Made by a program: the position numbers and the translations under genes. The notes beneath the pieces are model-generated. The model made no database searches and was not told the origin of the DNA. It saw only the letters and a program-made list of their open reading frames with translations. 64,000 nt of DNA. Origin: Galerina marginata (taxonomy: Eukaryota; Basidiomycota; Agaricomycetes; Agaricales; Galerinaceae). Position 1 is the first letter of the stretch. Each line of letters opens with the position of its first letter. The stretch spans positions 186,001 through 250,000 of the forward strand of contig JAECYW010000024.1 in assembly GCA_023014335.1 (NCBI GenBank). The letters run 5' to 3'. Shown one piece after another: positions 11,985 through 24,177 of the stretch.

Positions 11985-13328
11985 GGATGGCTTTGCCTTT
12001 TCAGTATCAATCTGGGGCATAGGCGAGAGACCGACGAGGTATGCCCATTTCTTCTTGGGTAACCAATTTGTAAGCTGAATTTCTGTTGTTCTAGCAGCCA
12101 ACATATGTCGAGAAATTCCGACTAGCCACTCAGCCGCCCCGTCGGAACATATTTCAACGTAAGTCCGTTCTTTCAAGATTTTCTTCCACTTATGCGTACC
12201 TGATATTTTCTGTTAACAGAGATGCGACATCGGCACTTCTTATTTTAAAACATACAGCAGTAGACCGCCGCGAAGAGCCCTCAGCGGCGTTCTGCGCCTG
12301 TTTTCGTCTTTGTGTTGACTGACGAGTTTCAAAGAGATAACTTATTCAGTTCAACCGAACAGATTACCCTGGTATGTTCATATTTTGTCGTTCCCTGTTA
12401 ATTCTCTGAACACATAAGTAGAATATCTGCGCGACGTCCCTCGTCAACGTTCAACGAGGTAGAGAGTCCGTTTCTCCACGGTCAGCCCCTTCGTCCTATT
12501 GTAACGTCGCCGTATGTAATGTCTCCGTTCCTTCCATCCCAAGTCTAACTTCTGTCTTCATCAGTTCTCAGAAATGCCGACAAAATACCAAGCCTACTGA
12601 CGCTTCCTCCCTTGGGTTCGCTTCGAAGGGCTGCTTCGTGGCCTCGTGTGGCCTCGTGGCTTTGCCTTTTCAAAATCTGGAGCCATAGGCAAAAGATCGT
12701 CGAGGTATGACCGCTTTTAAACAAAGAAGCAAACCCTGAGCTGAATCTCTGTTGGTTCAGCAGCTAATGTTCGTCAAGTAACTTGGGAAAATGCCGCTCA
12801 TCCATTCAGCCGCCTTTCGGATATTTCGCTGACATATTTCGACGTACGGTTTGTTCTTTCTAATTCTTCTCCTGATGTGTAGTCTCATGTTTATCTATTG
12901 ACAGAGGGCAGAGATGCGACATCGAGACCATTTGCAAACGAACCTCAGCCGCGTTCTGTGCCTGTTTCATCTTCATGTTGACTGACGAGCTAGAAGTCGA
13001 TGACCCCCAGTGGTGAAACGAACGAGTTCGTCTGTTCGAGCGGGAGGATTGAAATGAACGCCACTGTATGTTCGTATTTCGTCCATCGCTGTGAAGTTTC
13101 TGAATTCCGGAGTAGAATATATGCGCGACATCCCTCGTCAACGTTCAACAACGTAGACGATCTGTTTCTGCTTAACTAGGCCTATTCGGCTTATTGTAAC
13201 TCGCTGTATGTCATGCCCTCGTTCCTTCTACCTTAAGTCTGACGCCTGACTCTGACTTCACCAGCCCACCGTCGAGGGGAGCAAAAAGCCACTCCCATCA
13301 AAATTCTCTCCCTTGGGTTCGCTTCGCG
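11985..13328 (+). repeat. diverged tandem duplication, two units of about 650-670 bp
   Basis: Unit 1 (about 11985-12625) and unit 2 (about 12657-13328) share a run of collinear words: GGCTTTGCCTTTTCA near each start, then AGAGATGCGACATCG, TGTTGACTGACGAG, GCGACRTCCCTCGTCAACG, and CCCTTGGGTTCGCTTCG at each end. Substitutions and small indels are frequent, so the duplication is old. In unit 1 a possible intron (GTAAGT near 12160, ACAG near 12221) separates two short open stretches, hinting that a spliced gene was copied, but I could not assemble one. Confidence 0.6.
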
Positions 13329-15011
13329 AGGCAGGATACCTAACTCCACCAGCATCAACGGAGACGATTCCTTAGACGGTAGTAGGTTTCTATTTTTCAC
13401 TATCTTCTTAGAGCTGTATTATGCTCATTCAACGAAACGGATTTCGCATGAAGTGGGACTTCAGAAAGAGCCAAATACCTGTATTATTTACCTGGTTCAT
13501 CCAATTCGTTCAAAGTACAGGCGTAACCTGTCCGTGTTAGCCTACTACAAACGCAGAAGGGGGGCTGGGCTTATAAATCCACTGGGCAAATCAAAACGGC
13601 AACTCCCATCGGCCGATGACCGATAATCGCCTCTCTCACAACCCTCATCCATATCTCTTCTTATCTTCATCCCCTCCTGCACTTTTTTCGACCCACCATA
13701 AATCTATCTCAATGATGATTGCCTTCGACAGCACTCCGCGATCTCACGTCCTGCATTGCAATATTTACTGGGTTAAAACCCACATCATCGTCCTCCCAGC
13801 TCGCAGTCTCTCGCCCCAACTCCAGGTAGTGCAGATCGATATAGATCCACAGGGAATCCCCCATCATGAATGGAATTCGACGTTGTGGATCTATTAAAAT
13901 TGACTTGGAGGACTTCCGCTGTGGATTGGGGCACTTGAAATTCTGCAGGTGGTCCGTTTGAGTCTCGTCGATGCCTTGGCTCTTGATATCTCAAACAGCC
14001 CTGCGTATTTTGGATTTTATCTACCGCGTACGCTCCAATATCCAACGCGTAGGCACTTTGTATGCATTCGCGCTGTATATATCCCCACTCCGTCGTTATT
14101 GCCGGGTCCGAACTCCTGCCCCAACTCCTGCGTATACATCGATCTCCCTAAAACTCCTCCGCTTTTTAAACGAGGATTTTGATTGTAGATCTCCCATTTT
14201 TTTGTATCTCCCAGTTAGGGCACCGTTTGCTCGAGTACGAATTCTCTTGTCACACATCTTCTTACCGACATCCACTGCGGAAATTCTGGGTCTCTTCCCT
14301 ACACCGCGAGCGCTGACCCTGCCTGCGCCAGCCTTCCAATTTAAATCGCTTCTTGTCTTGCCCTGAGTTATCTGGATGATAGCTAACAAAGACATCGAAC
14401 CTCCAAAGTCCAACCTGCAGTCATTCCGGCTCCACCCTTTGGAATCCACCGTCCCGATCCAGTTTTCCGAGCAGTCATAACGGTTTCACAGGACGGAACG
14501 ACCACATGGTGTTGGCCGTTTCAACCTCGAATCCTGCAGTGCTCAGTACAAGTAGATCGGGACAGAAAGCCAGAGGGGTCGTAGCGGCGTCTGCCGAGTT
14601 CTTTTCAATACTTAATTTGGCGTCTGTTTTTGAAGCCTCTACGATTGTACAGAAGGATTATTTATCGCTGTGTGCTCTTGCCGAAACATCTCCAAGTCAG
14701 ATTTCTGCAGCTTTCTGAGCTAGATCCGCAACAGGAAATGCATCGCTCTCGTGCGAGCTTTGAGCTGCCTTGCTGAATCCTGCGACGCAGGAAATGCGGG
14801 TTGTTGATATATGTACCGTATCGTCTCTTCGTTCGGCTACTGGAGAATCGATCTCTGATACACAAGGTTCAATTTAAGTGGCAAGTTGTTGAAGTTAACC
14901 CTCCCAGAGTTCTTCCAGCATACGTCGACCCCATCTCTTTAAAGCTCCATTCAAATAAATGGAGCGATCAGGTGAGTACTCCCTCACAATATTCAACTAA
15001 GCCTAAAGCCT
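13329..15011. other. intergenic with one weak promoter/ORF candidate
   Basis: A TATAAAT at 13572-13578, a C/T-rich leader and an ATG at 13712 precede a 61-codon frame ending at 13897. The leader looks like a real fungal promoter, but the product matches nothing I know and may continue through unseen introns. The rest of the interval shows only shadow frames. Confidence 0.25.
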
Positions 15012-15410
15012 TCAATCTTCGCGTTTCCCAATCGAAATACTACCCCCATTACCGCCGCTCCCACCTCGATTAGAACCGCCGTTTAACCCGATTGCAGCAA
15101 CGGCATTGGCATTCGCGGATACTGGGCCGCCTCCATTACCGCTTTTCGCGGTAGCCGACGCGGTGGCTTGTGCAGTCGCACCTGCAGGTCCAGACCAACT
15201 GGGGCCACGCCAGTAACCTTTACTGCTTTCTACCCTCTTGTTGATAAAAATTGCACCACCGTTCGCGCTGTTCCCGTCGTCGCTGTAACCATTGTTTGCT
15301 CCGCTTCTTTTAGAAGGATACGACTGTGTTTCTCCTTGGATTGAAGGTAATGCGAAGGTGCTTCCTGAAAATGTGGCGAGAAAGACGAGAGCGACGATGA
15401 AGGACTTCAT
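15012..15410 (-). CDS. small secreted protein with Lys-Arg processing sites (MKSF family)
   Basis: A single exon of 132 residues on the minus strand. Residues 1 to about 21 form a signal peptide (MKSFIVALVFLATFSG then TFALP). Three Lys-Arg dipeptides follow: one just after YPS, one after NGGAIFIN and one after NGGSISIG, the last only two residues from the C-terminus. Such sites are cut by the Golgi protease Kex2 in fungi, so the product could be released as two Gly/Ala/Asn/Ser-rich peptides. Two of the sites are preceded by the same element, NGG followed by hydrophobic-Ser/Phe-Ile and a short basic end, which suggests an internal repeat. The paralogue at 7911-8150 retains one such element. 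No function is known; a secreted peptide precursor or cell-wall-associated protein is possible. Confidence 0.7.
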   Translation of the reverse strand: MKSFIVALVFLATFSGSTFALPSIQGETQSYPSKRSGANNGYSDDGNSANGGAIFINKRVESSKGYWRGPSWSGPAGATAQATASATAKSGNGGGPVSANANAVAAIGLNGGSNRGGSGGNGGSISIGKRED

Positions 15411-15876
15411 GGTTGTCTAACGGATAGAAATGAAGCAGGGGATTGGCTTTAACACCGCAGCAAGTCTTTAATTCTAGCTCTTACTTATCGCTTAAGGCAA
15501 AGCCAGTTTGTTCTGCCTCTCCTTCTAGCTCGGACTTGAGGGTTCTTTAAACGGACTTATTTTAGCAGGGAAATATGCCAGCGTTTAGATTACACGCTAA
15601 GTAACTGCTAACATTTTATATCCACAGAACCCGGCCAGCTGTGGCCACAGCCGCTTCCTACTGCTATTTTCTACCTCTACATATCGAGGCTAAACTACTG
15701 GACTAGTCTGCCGTCGCTTATCAAGGCTATTGAAACGGTCCGAGACGAACCATGCGGCGATTTTCAAAAATTTCAAGAATTACGCGAAGCACGTTCGCTG
15801 CGCTGTACTTATTACCCAGGTCCCATCGCGCCTGCTCATCCCAACAGATCACAACCTGTAACGCCAATGCCTACAT

Positions 15877-16132
15877 CAGCAACTTCACAATTTACTTGTC
15901 CGCTTTTTACCCTTTTTGGACTTTTCGCAAGCCAAGAAAGCGAAAAAGCCGCAAAAATCAACAGAATTTTCTAGAAATTACGTACAAATGACTGATGGAT
16001 TGTTAGTTGCCAGGGACGCACAGGGTCGCTTTTCTAGAAAACGGACGCGGATTGTTTGACTTGTGGCTTTCGCGCTTTTTATCGCTTTTTTTCGCTTGCC
16101 CAAGCCAAAAAAAGTAAATTGTGAAACTACTG
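15877..16132. mobile_element. 256-bp MITE, hAT-like termini
   Basis: The 21-bp ends match at 18 positions as inverted repeats: each starts CAG and both contain TTCACAATTTACTT. Just outside, left GCCTACAT and right ATGTACAT share TACAT, compatible with an eroded 8-bp duplication. Subterminal sequence is rich in GCTTTTT/AAAAAGC words on both sides. No coding capacity. Confidence 0.5.
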
Positions 16133-16715
16133 ATGTACATTGGTTTCGGATGGCCAGATTCCGGAAAACAACCTCAATTTAGCTACTTACATCTGGAAAA
16201 ATGGACACTCAACTCGAAACTTCAACTCGGATGCCAGAACGAGTGTTTTACATACTTGTCCTATTCTGTTACCACCCTCGTGGCATTTTTCACCACGAGG
16301 GAGGTTTGATATTTGATTTATCCCATCCGATCGAGGCGAGCAATCAATTGATCGCCGCTGGATTTTCGCCTTGGCAGCCTGCCGGCGGCATTCTCGGGTG
16401 GAAATATGAATAGACCTGGCTCATAGTGATATGCTCGGAACGTTGAGGGCTACATACAGGTCATCTCGGAAATACAACAGTACTTTGACTGTAGAACTCG
16501 GCCTGTGGGGCTAGGCCCCAGCTTCCGCAAAGCTTCAGGGTATATACATTAATAGGTATCTCTAGGTTTCCACTATTTCTTCCCTCGCGGGGCATCAAAA
16601 GTCACCAAGCACTTCTTTATTTCGTGGTTACCCCTCAGATACCGTCCCAATGAACAGTAACTCGCTGGCCAAGTGAGACGAGGCGGGTATTGGTCGTGAA
16701 CACGCCAAAAATGCG

Positions 16716-16722
16716 TATAAAA
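16716..16722 (+). promoter_or_regulatory. TATA box of the cysteine-rich peptide gene
   Basis: TATAAAA lies 87-93 nt upstream of the ATG at 16809, followed by a C/A-rich leader without upstream ATGs in the last 60 nt. This would place transcription start near 16745-16750. Confidence 0.6.
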
Positions 16723-16808
16723 GCACATCAGTTCTACATTTCGAAAATCAAAATCGACTTCAAATTCACCCGATTAAAAAAATCCACACACGCAACCTCA
16801 CTCTCAAA

Positions 16809-17056
16809 ATGCGCTTCTCCGCTGTATTCTTCGGTCTTGTCGTCGGCATTGTCAGTGTCGCTGCCACTGCCGCCCCATCGTACGGGACGGACTCTATTCT
16901 AGAGGTCCGCAAGCGATGCTTCCCTGATTCTTGTGTAAGTGCACTGCAGACTATCACGGGTCTACGAAAACTGATTACCTCTTTCTGCAACTGTAGGTGT
17001 GCAACGAAGACGGTTGTTCTGCTGGCCCTCCGTGCTGCGCCGTGAGTGATCAATGA
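16809..17056 (+). CDS. secreted six-cysteine peptide precursor (two exons)
   Basis: Exons 16809-16934 and 16997-17056 flank a 62-nt intron (GTAAGT...TGTAG) and encode 61 residues. Residues 1 to about 21 form a signal peptide. A short propeptide ends in Lys-Arg at residues 35-36, the consensus cut of Kex2. The predicted mature peptide is only 25 residues long and has six cysteines spaced C-x4-C-x-C-x4-C-x5-C-C, enough for three disulfides. The intron falls inside this peptide. A TATA box, a clean leader and consensus splice sites argue that the gene is live. The spacing resembles small knotted or effector-type peptides of mushrooms, but I cannot name a family, and no activity should be assumed. 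Confidence 0.72.
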
Positions 17057-18229
17057 TAATTAGAGCCTGCTCAAGGCTGAACAGCGAGCTGACCGAATAT
17101 GACTGCTTTATAGAATGGCAGCTGCCCGTGCTAAACGGTTGGACATGTATAAAAGATGCTGGGGATGTTGTTGGATTGGGTGAGAAAGTAAATGTGCAGA
17201 GCACTTCCCTGTTCACCGAACCGCACACGGTGTTTTCCCTTGCCACGTCTTGAACGGGGAGAGTGGCTTGATTTGCACTTGAATAAATGTTGGTGTAATC
17301 TAGAAGTCCTGAGTATAGTAATCGATTGTTCATCCAAGTCTTGCTGGTTTTCTTTCGAACCGAATTGACGCGCGATCGGAGCAGCCCGAGCCATGGAAGC
17401 GGAGCTTTAATATTGACCGACGTACCCCGACGCCTCCCGCCACGGACCATCAACGTGTTCACTGTCCGTCCTGATCTCTGTCAAATCGTCCGCCTCTGCG
17501 GCGGGCTTTGCCATCAAAGCTTCATGGCCTCAGCCTTTCAATTGGGCGACCTGAAAACCGGAAATTTGAATGAGGAACTGCTGGCTACCAAAACGAGTCT
17601 CGGGCATAGATGGGAGATCGGGAAGGTAGGTGTGCTTTTTCTGCCTGGTGGCGAAATTATACTCCGAGTCCACAAGCACGTCTTGTCACGCTTTCCTCTC
17701 CGGGTAACGTCCAGGACCTGACATTCGCTCTTGTCAAGCTTCGCGGCCTGGACACCGTATTCTAGGAAACGAGAAGAAACGGGCTGGGCCCGTTGGCTGT
17801 GCAGTAGAACCAGGACGCGACGCGTTCATGTAGACAGAACCACAACACGATTCTTGCCTCGCCTTCATTGCGTCCTTCCGCCAGAGGCCGGAATCGCCTA
17901 TCCCACCGGCTCGGACCTCAATGAAGTACATAGATATGATAAATCTTGACGTAGATCTCGGCTCTTCCTGGGATTTTCTCAACTTATTCTGTCATTGATC
18001 TGTCCTTTGTCCATTCACAGTGGTCCGATCCCGGCATCAATTTTTTTTTTCCATTGAAAACATTCAAGGCAGGTCGAGGCTCTGCCCGCGTTCAGCACCT
18101 GGCTCCATGTTTACTGTTCACATCCCTATCACTACGCTACGTATTTTTTAATACATATCAAGTCCCGAAAGGATAACCAATGAGAACCAATGTCACAATG
18201 TATCTCGTGATTGTAGGCTGTTCTTCGAA
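17057..18229. other. intergenic, no gene recognised
   Basis: A plus-strand frame at 17326-17721 (131 codons) and a minus-strand frame at 16962-17462 overlap each other, and neither resembles a known family. A poly-T run lies near 18042-18051. Confidence 0.3.
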
Positions 18230-19975
18230 TCAAACTTCATGCTCATTGCCTGCAATGTCTGGATCAGAGGTATTCCACTCTGGCACTATCAGAATTTCCT
18301 CGCTAGTAGACGTCAAATTACTGACGTTATCTTCTCCTGACTTAAAACGCAGAGTCTCTTGAATGCAAAAACTTGAAAACCTGGACCTGTAGCTGGTCGA
18401 CTCCGCTTCTCGAATGTTGAGAACTAATCGACTCCCAAGTGTGGAGGACATGGCAATCGGAAACGTTATAGGTGCTTGAAGATATATCCCCTGACAAAAC
18501 CCTGGCACTGAACTTTGCTTCATCTGCGTAATTCTGTTTTTAAGGCTCACCGTTTCATTGATCCAAACGACCATGCAAATCAGGTAAACAACGCCGACAC
18601 TAACGAATATTTTGAGTCGGGGATGATAACGGTGAAGAAATTAAGCATTTACCCGATGAAATATATGACGGAATCACGTATAAGGATGTCAATAAGGCGA
18701 CGTCCGCGTTGAAAAAATGAATCATTGGCGTTGGAACATTCCCGAATACCCCTTACAACAGCAAGTGTGCACAGCAGAACTTCGCTCGAAAGCAAGGGAA
18801 TCCAGAAGGAGTAAAAATAGGTGGGATAACTGTGACTGATGCAGAAAAGGCCCACAGAAGATTGAACAGGAGAAATTGCTTCAAATCCGTACATTAGGGT
18901 GGCTGCCAGTAATATGGAAAACTACCAGTACTTACTTGTGGCTATAGTAGCTGCAGCAACCTCCATGATAGAAGCAGAAGTAATCAAGCACACAAGGTGG
19001 AACGCCAGTGTAAAGCCCAGAATTTTCTTATCCAGTGAATAAAGAGCGTATAAACGTAATTGAAGAATTCCTATTGAACTTTTCAGCTGTATATTTGATC
19101 TGGGTGGCCATTAATATTCTTCCGTACCTTGTGTAAGCATAAAAGAGATTAAACCAACCCAGCCTTCATACTGAATTAGCATGAGACCTAGAGTAAACTC
19201 GTTTCGGTTTACACAGGTGCTGAAGTCAAAAATCTTACACCTGCAGGGGAAATAGTAAATTGAGATATTAGAGCTTCCCCTAAAATCAAATATATTCCAG
19301 ACGTACATCTGCAAATATCTGGGTGAGAAAGGGAACTTTCGACTTGCGGCCAGTACCCACCGTCTCAGGTAGGTCAGTAAGCAAATGCCCTTGGCAGGTG
19401 TCTGAGCTTCTCAACGCAGCGAGGGAATATGAATGCATACTATAAATGATGAAGCTGACGATGATACTTAAATCAAATTCGAAACGCGACTAAAATAAAT
19501 ACCCACATGGCCACTGTCAGCCCGAAATAGCGGTTCTACCGAAGGCATATGTCTATAAGTATAGGCATGAACGATTGCATTCCACTTACGGCTAAGAACA
19601 AAAATTTTGCTAGGGACCGCCTGCTAGGCTACACAATTGTGAGAGGCGCAAGGATTCGTTCACAGTACATACCCAGATAGCGGCGACCTGTGCATGGAAT
19701 AATGAGGGCTATATGAAGAAAGCAGAGATGACCCACTTCACGGTCGAATGTCACGACTGGTAAGTTAGAACAATTCAGTAATTTTAGATCGGGCATGCGG
19801 CGCTTAGGAACCCACGATAGTCATATATAATTACCACAGCAGAAACCACTGGCGTTTTATTAGTTTCCAAAGGCCCGCCATTCGGTGAGATGTACTTACG
19901 TCTGGTGCACAGCACAATTTGGATGCCGTTTAAATCTGCTATCGAGACTGCTGTCGCTGAGATGGGCGTGGACAT
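18230..19975 (-). CDS. DUF6533 multi-pass membrane protein, paralogue C
   Basis: Minus-strand exons 19975-19900, 19848-19816, 19756-19737, 19687-19673 (15 nt), 19628-19590 and from 19535 chain in phase. They spell VVIIYDY in the frame LVSAVVIIYDYLV, then TFDREV, IWPSRRSLAKFLFLA and NRYFGLT, the DUF6533 core. Downstream exons encode QYEGWVGLISFMLTQ (near 19140-19185), IGILQLRLYALYSLDKK (near 19030-19080), FWIPLLSSEVLLCTLAV and GRRLIDILIRDSVIYFIG (18650-18800), then MSSTLGSRLVLNIREAES (near 18390-18450). A tail of about 50 residues ends at a TGA at 18230. The exon sizes and positions equal those of paralogue B, so B and C are recent relatives. The junction after NRYFGLT remains unresolved. Predicted seven-helix membrane protein of unknown function. 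Confidence 0.78.
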
Positions 19976-20010
19976 CGCTGGGATGTATTAATCCAAACGG
20001 TACCCAAGTC

Positions 20011-20018
20011 TTTATATA
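20011..20018 (-). promoter_or_regulatory. TATA box of DUF6533 paralogue C
   Basis: Read on the minus strand, TATATAAA lies 36 nt upstream of the ATG at 19975. Confidence 0.5.
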
Positions 20019-23000
20019 CTCGTAAATATCAGTAACCAACCCCAGGGCCTATGATAACAATTCTTTCCCCTTCCAATAACCAGTCTGTCAGGCTTTTAAT
20101 AGGGAATTCTCATCTATTTTGGTGGGTAGTTTCCCTCTTAACCGATGGTTTGCGTTAAATTGGCATGGGAAATGGGCTAACGAAGCTTACGAACTTCTTT
20201 GTAATGCCTATTATCTGAACATGTGGCACATCTTGATCAATGGCGATTCGCCGGCAGAACGGCATCCTTGTCGATGTACTTACCATTAGACCACGAGGTT
20301 TATAAGCGCGTCAATGTCGGCATCCATACTAGTAAGTAACATAAGTAGGCAATAAATCGGGCGCTCAGTTTTTGGAGACATTTTCTCATCGCAGCCAAAC
20401 CCAAAGACTACAGCTGATTCACGCCTTTGGTAAAGTCGCTTTTCTGGCGATGAAATCGATGTGATCGGTCAAGGAAGTAGGAAGCATAATAAAACGGCAC
20501 AACCACGGTTACTAGTCTAAGGCTGGGAGTAAGCACACCTCTCACCGGGGAATAGTAGCAAAACAGCAGGATTCAGAGCGGAAATGTAGAGGTTGTCTAT
20601 AATTGCCATACCTACCTTTATTTAGCGACAACCGTCAGGCTTAGTGTTCTAAATGATCAAGCGACGGAAAAGTACGCGTGGGTCACGGTCCTTCTATCTG
20701 AAGTTCGCGGATCAAAGACATAATTAACTAATTTCAAGGAACGGTTTGAGAATCTGGCAGATGGACGTGCAAGTTTTTAGGTCCTGGCTCAAAATTTTAG
20801 TATCTTTGGCAAGCGGCAGTGACTGACATTAAAGCCCAGTACCTGGGCGATTGAAACGGAAATAATTAGCGTGGCAGATCCCGGTGGAGATAAGGTATAG
20901 CAGGAGGAGAGAGAGTGATCATGACAACAAATGTAAAAGAATACAAAGATCCGTGAAGAGAGGCGACAGAAGCCTAAAGAACTCAGAACCCATGACGAAT
21001 ATCGTTACACTGAAGTCTATGCGGTTTTTGAAGAGGGGAATCGGTCACGTCGGCCGGACTAGCAACGGGAGTCAAATCAGAACTAGAGTAATGAGAGGAA
21101 TGTCAATGGAATTGAAGGATGCCATAATTTTTGGTCAAAGTAAGGCAGTACAATAATTTTCTCTGAGCGTCGTGTTGGTTACCTTTGGTACGGAGTGTGA
21201 GTTCAGTCGCTTATCATTTTATCCAAGGTGGTCAAGGCAAAAAAAATTGCGAGGAAGATTCGTTGATTGGAAGTCGTATCAAAATCGTTGTACTATAGAC
21301 GACGAAATTAGAGAGGTCGAGAAATTTTTTAAGACAGACCTGTGGATTGCTAAATTTTACCAGGACTTAGAACTTACGACTGAGGGATAACTTTTAAGAT
21401 AGATTTCGGTACCTTGTGATCGCTGACAAAGCGTTCTATCAATCCACTGGCGACACCAGTGACCAACGAACCTGAACAACCTCGTCACTGCCCTCCAACA
21501 GCACTCACTCGCACGATCCAGCGACGTCAAGCACGTAAATCACAGCACGCACCGCCACATCTTCCTTCGAATCGACGGCTGTCATCACAGCGCCTAATGA
21601 TGAGTAAGCCCCTTCCTCGTTTGCACCCCAACGACGGCGATCTTACAGTTAAAACCTCTCTCGTATTCTAGTATCTACCTATCTGTCTTCGAAGTGTTCA
21701 CATATGTGAACGCAATTAAGGGCAGTGATTCTGGCCTTGTGCAATTCGTTGTCGCGGGCCTAGCATTAACAGGTCCGTCAGAGCTGCATTTCGTACCATA
21801 CTTCGACTCAAACTTAAAACTTCCTCAACTTAGCGCATCGACCACCAGCGTAAAACGACCAGGAGAATGGCCCGATGAGCGGGATCTACACTAAATCAGC
21901 TCTTCGAAAACGCAACAAAAACATGTTTAATATTCAGCGAGACCTTGTTCCTTTACAGGCGGGATACATCGAGTCGAGACTGAACAATAGGCGTTAATTT
22001 GTGACCAGAGTTTCTCGCCCCAGATTCTAATGATATATGCCAGCGTATGGCCCTCTCTCCATCTCCGGATTCCTCGTTTTTCTGAAGTCAATATGAAGTA
22101 TGACGTTCATTCGTCCACAGACATGTACCCCCTCCATAATTTTACCAGCATGTGGTCATTGAGAGGATGACGTGGTACGTTGGATTTCAGAATATAAGTT
22201 AAAAATTGAACGGATGGCCTCAGATATCCGTCTTCCAATTTTGACGGCTATGAATCGCCAACAGTTTTCCCATTCGGGATTCAACGGTGCTATGTATCGA
22301 TGTACGTCCTCTTCTTACTCCTTTTTCTCCGCCGGCCTTATGCTAGTTTTGAATTCGTAGTTCGTCATGCGTAATCGTCGCTAAGAGGACTGCCATCGTC
22401 ACAGTTGCAGTTTCCGATACCTTCATCAGCAGAAGCCGCAGCACTGGCGTTACAGCAAAAATAATTTCGAAGAGAATCAGCGCTGAGAACCCATGAACCT
22501 ACCCTTGCCGTCAATTGCGGGTTGGGCGCCTACTTCTCGACTATGCGTAACAGTCGTAGCCATCTTCCTCCTCCTTCTTCCGAGCATCTTTTTTTCAAAC
22601 ATTCTTATGGTACTATTGATGTCCATCCGTCTCTACTTCGCTCTTCGACGCTCCTGCGCCTTCGTACCGCGACACCCTGATAAACCAAAGTTTCGAAGTG
22701 AGACCCCGGAACATCCTGTAAATAGTCTAGCTCATGCTTCTCCTACAATTTTTGTGATCAACAATCTATAGATATTCCGATCAGTATTTATTTTGAAAGC
22801 TGTTTGTTTAAAAATTAAACGCGTACTGCTGGCAGGTATGTAGGATGGGACATATGAGAAGTTAAGAAGTCTCTTAACGCAACATGCAATGTGCCATTAT
22901 AGGGCTGGTTGATTATGCGCCGAGTGTGGATTCAAAGGTGCGTCCCAACCAGCTTTTTGTTTGAGTCTTTGTTTCGGCATTTTAAATCTATTTATGTCAA

Positions 23001-24177
23001 AGTTGGCCCAGAGTACCGCTCATTTTTCGCATCCCCAACGATCATTATGGAGTTCTTGTACGACGTCAAATAAAGCAGGTATTCCCCTAATGGTATGGCT
23101 ACGGCATAGCAATAGTCGTAGGCCGAGGGAGATTTGTAACCTCCAATCCAACTTGGGTATGTCGGTGCAGGTTGGGAAACTGGACCCCCCAGCATTGAAG
23201 GAAGGTCCAATACCCCACCTGATGTGAGCATTCTGCAGGTCGGCATTTTAAGGTTAACTCGAAATCAATGTCCCACAGTCGCTCCCGGGCAATGCGCCAC
23301 ATTTTAAATTCGACAAGAGAACTTTCCCCCTCGCTTCCCGATATTTCGACCTGGCGACTCTCCTCACGCGGCGCGTGAAGTTATGCCTCCCAGCGGCGAT
23401 CCATCCGACAGTGATAATCTTGAGGTTAGTCGGTTTTCATATTTGCTTCCATTTTGTGATACTCACGGAATACACCCCGAGATCCAAGGTGCGGCGCTGA
23501 GCCTAGCTACCCCTATGGAGACCTGCCGGGTTGCGCTACATGAGTCAATTATTCAGTAGTTAACTTACTTTAACTTAAGAGGTCTTACTCGCCAACGGAC
23601 ACATCTCGTCATACCTTACTTACAGTTGGCTATGTTTTGGGTCGTCTTGCAGGCACTATCCCAATCCAATGAGATTGCCATCCACGAGTGACGACGACAT
23701 TTAAGTCTTCGCAACGAGAGGTAAGATTGTCATTTATCGTGGTAGCCCGTCGGCGTTGCCTTCAATGCTACTCTGGGCATCCTGAAAGGACGTCGACAGG
23801 GGGATATTGCAGCGTCGAGTGAATAATAAGGTAGTATAAGAAGTCCATTAACTACGGAAATGGACACAAAGAACTTTCGTTTAAACCAATACACATCTCA
23901 CATACGAACGAGTCGACGAAAAGAAATTAAAGAAAAAGCAATCACTATCCATAAAGAACCCTTCTTCCTTTTAGCTCCGTCCATTCAATGCGGCCGATAT
24001 CTTTCTAGGGTGATTCAGACCGCCAACTGTACTCGACCTTCAACTTGAACACCCGATTAGCACCGAGGCACTGGACAGCCAAAGTGGTATATCGAAGATT
24101 TACAACAAACGAAAACAATTTTGACTGATACATTCTACTTCTACAAGTTAGAAGAATTATATCCGGCCCGTAGCCAA
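20019..24177. other. gene-poor interval, nothing supportable
   Basis: More than 4 kb without a recognisable gene. A frame at 22493-22771 contains a strongly hydrophobic segment (FLLLLPSIFFSNILMVLL) but no family signature. A short start-plus-donor (MPPSGDPSDSDNLE then GTTAGT) at 23383-23424 has no partner exon. Both are left uncalled. Confidence 0.3.
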
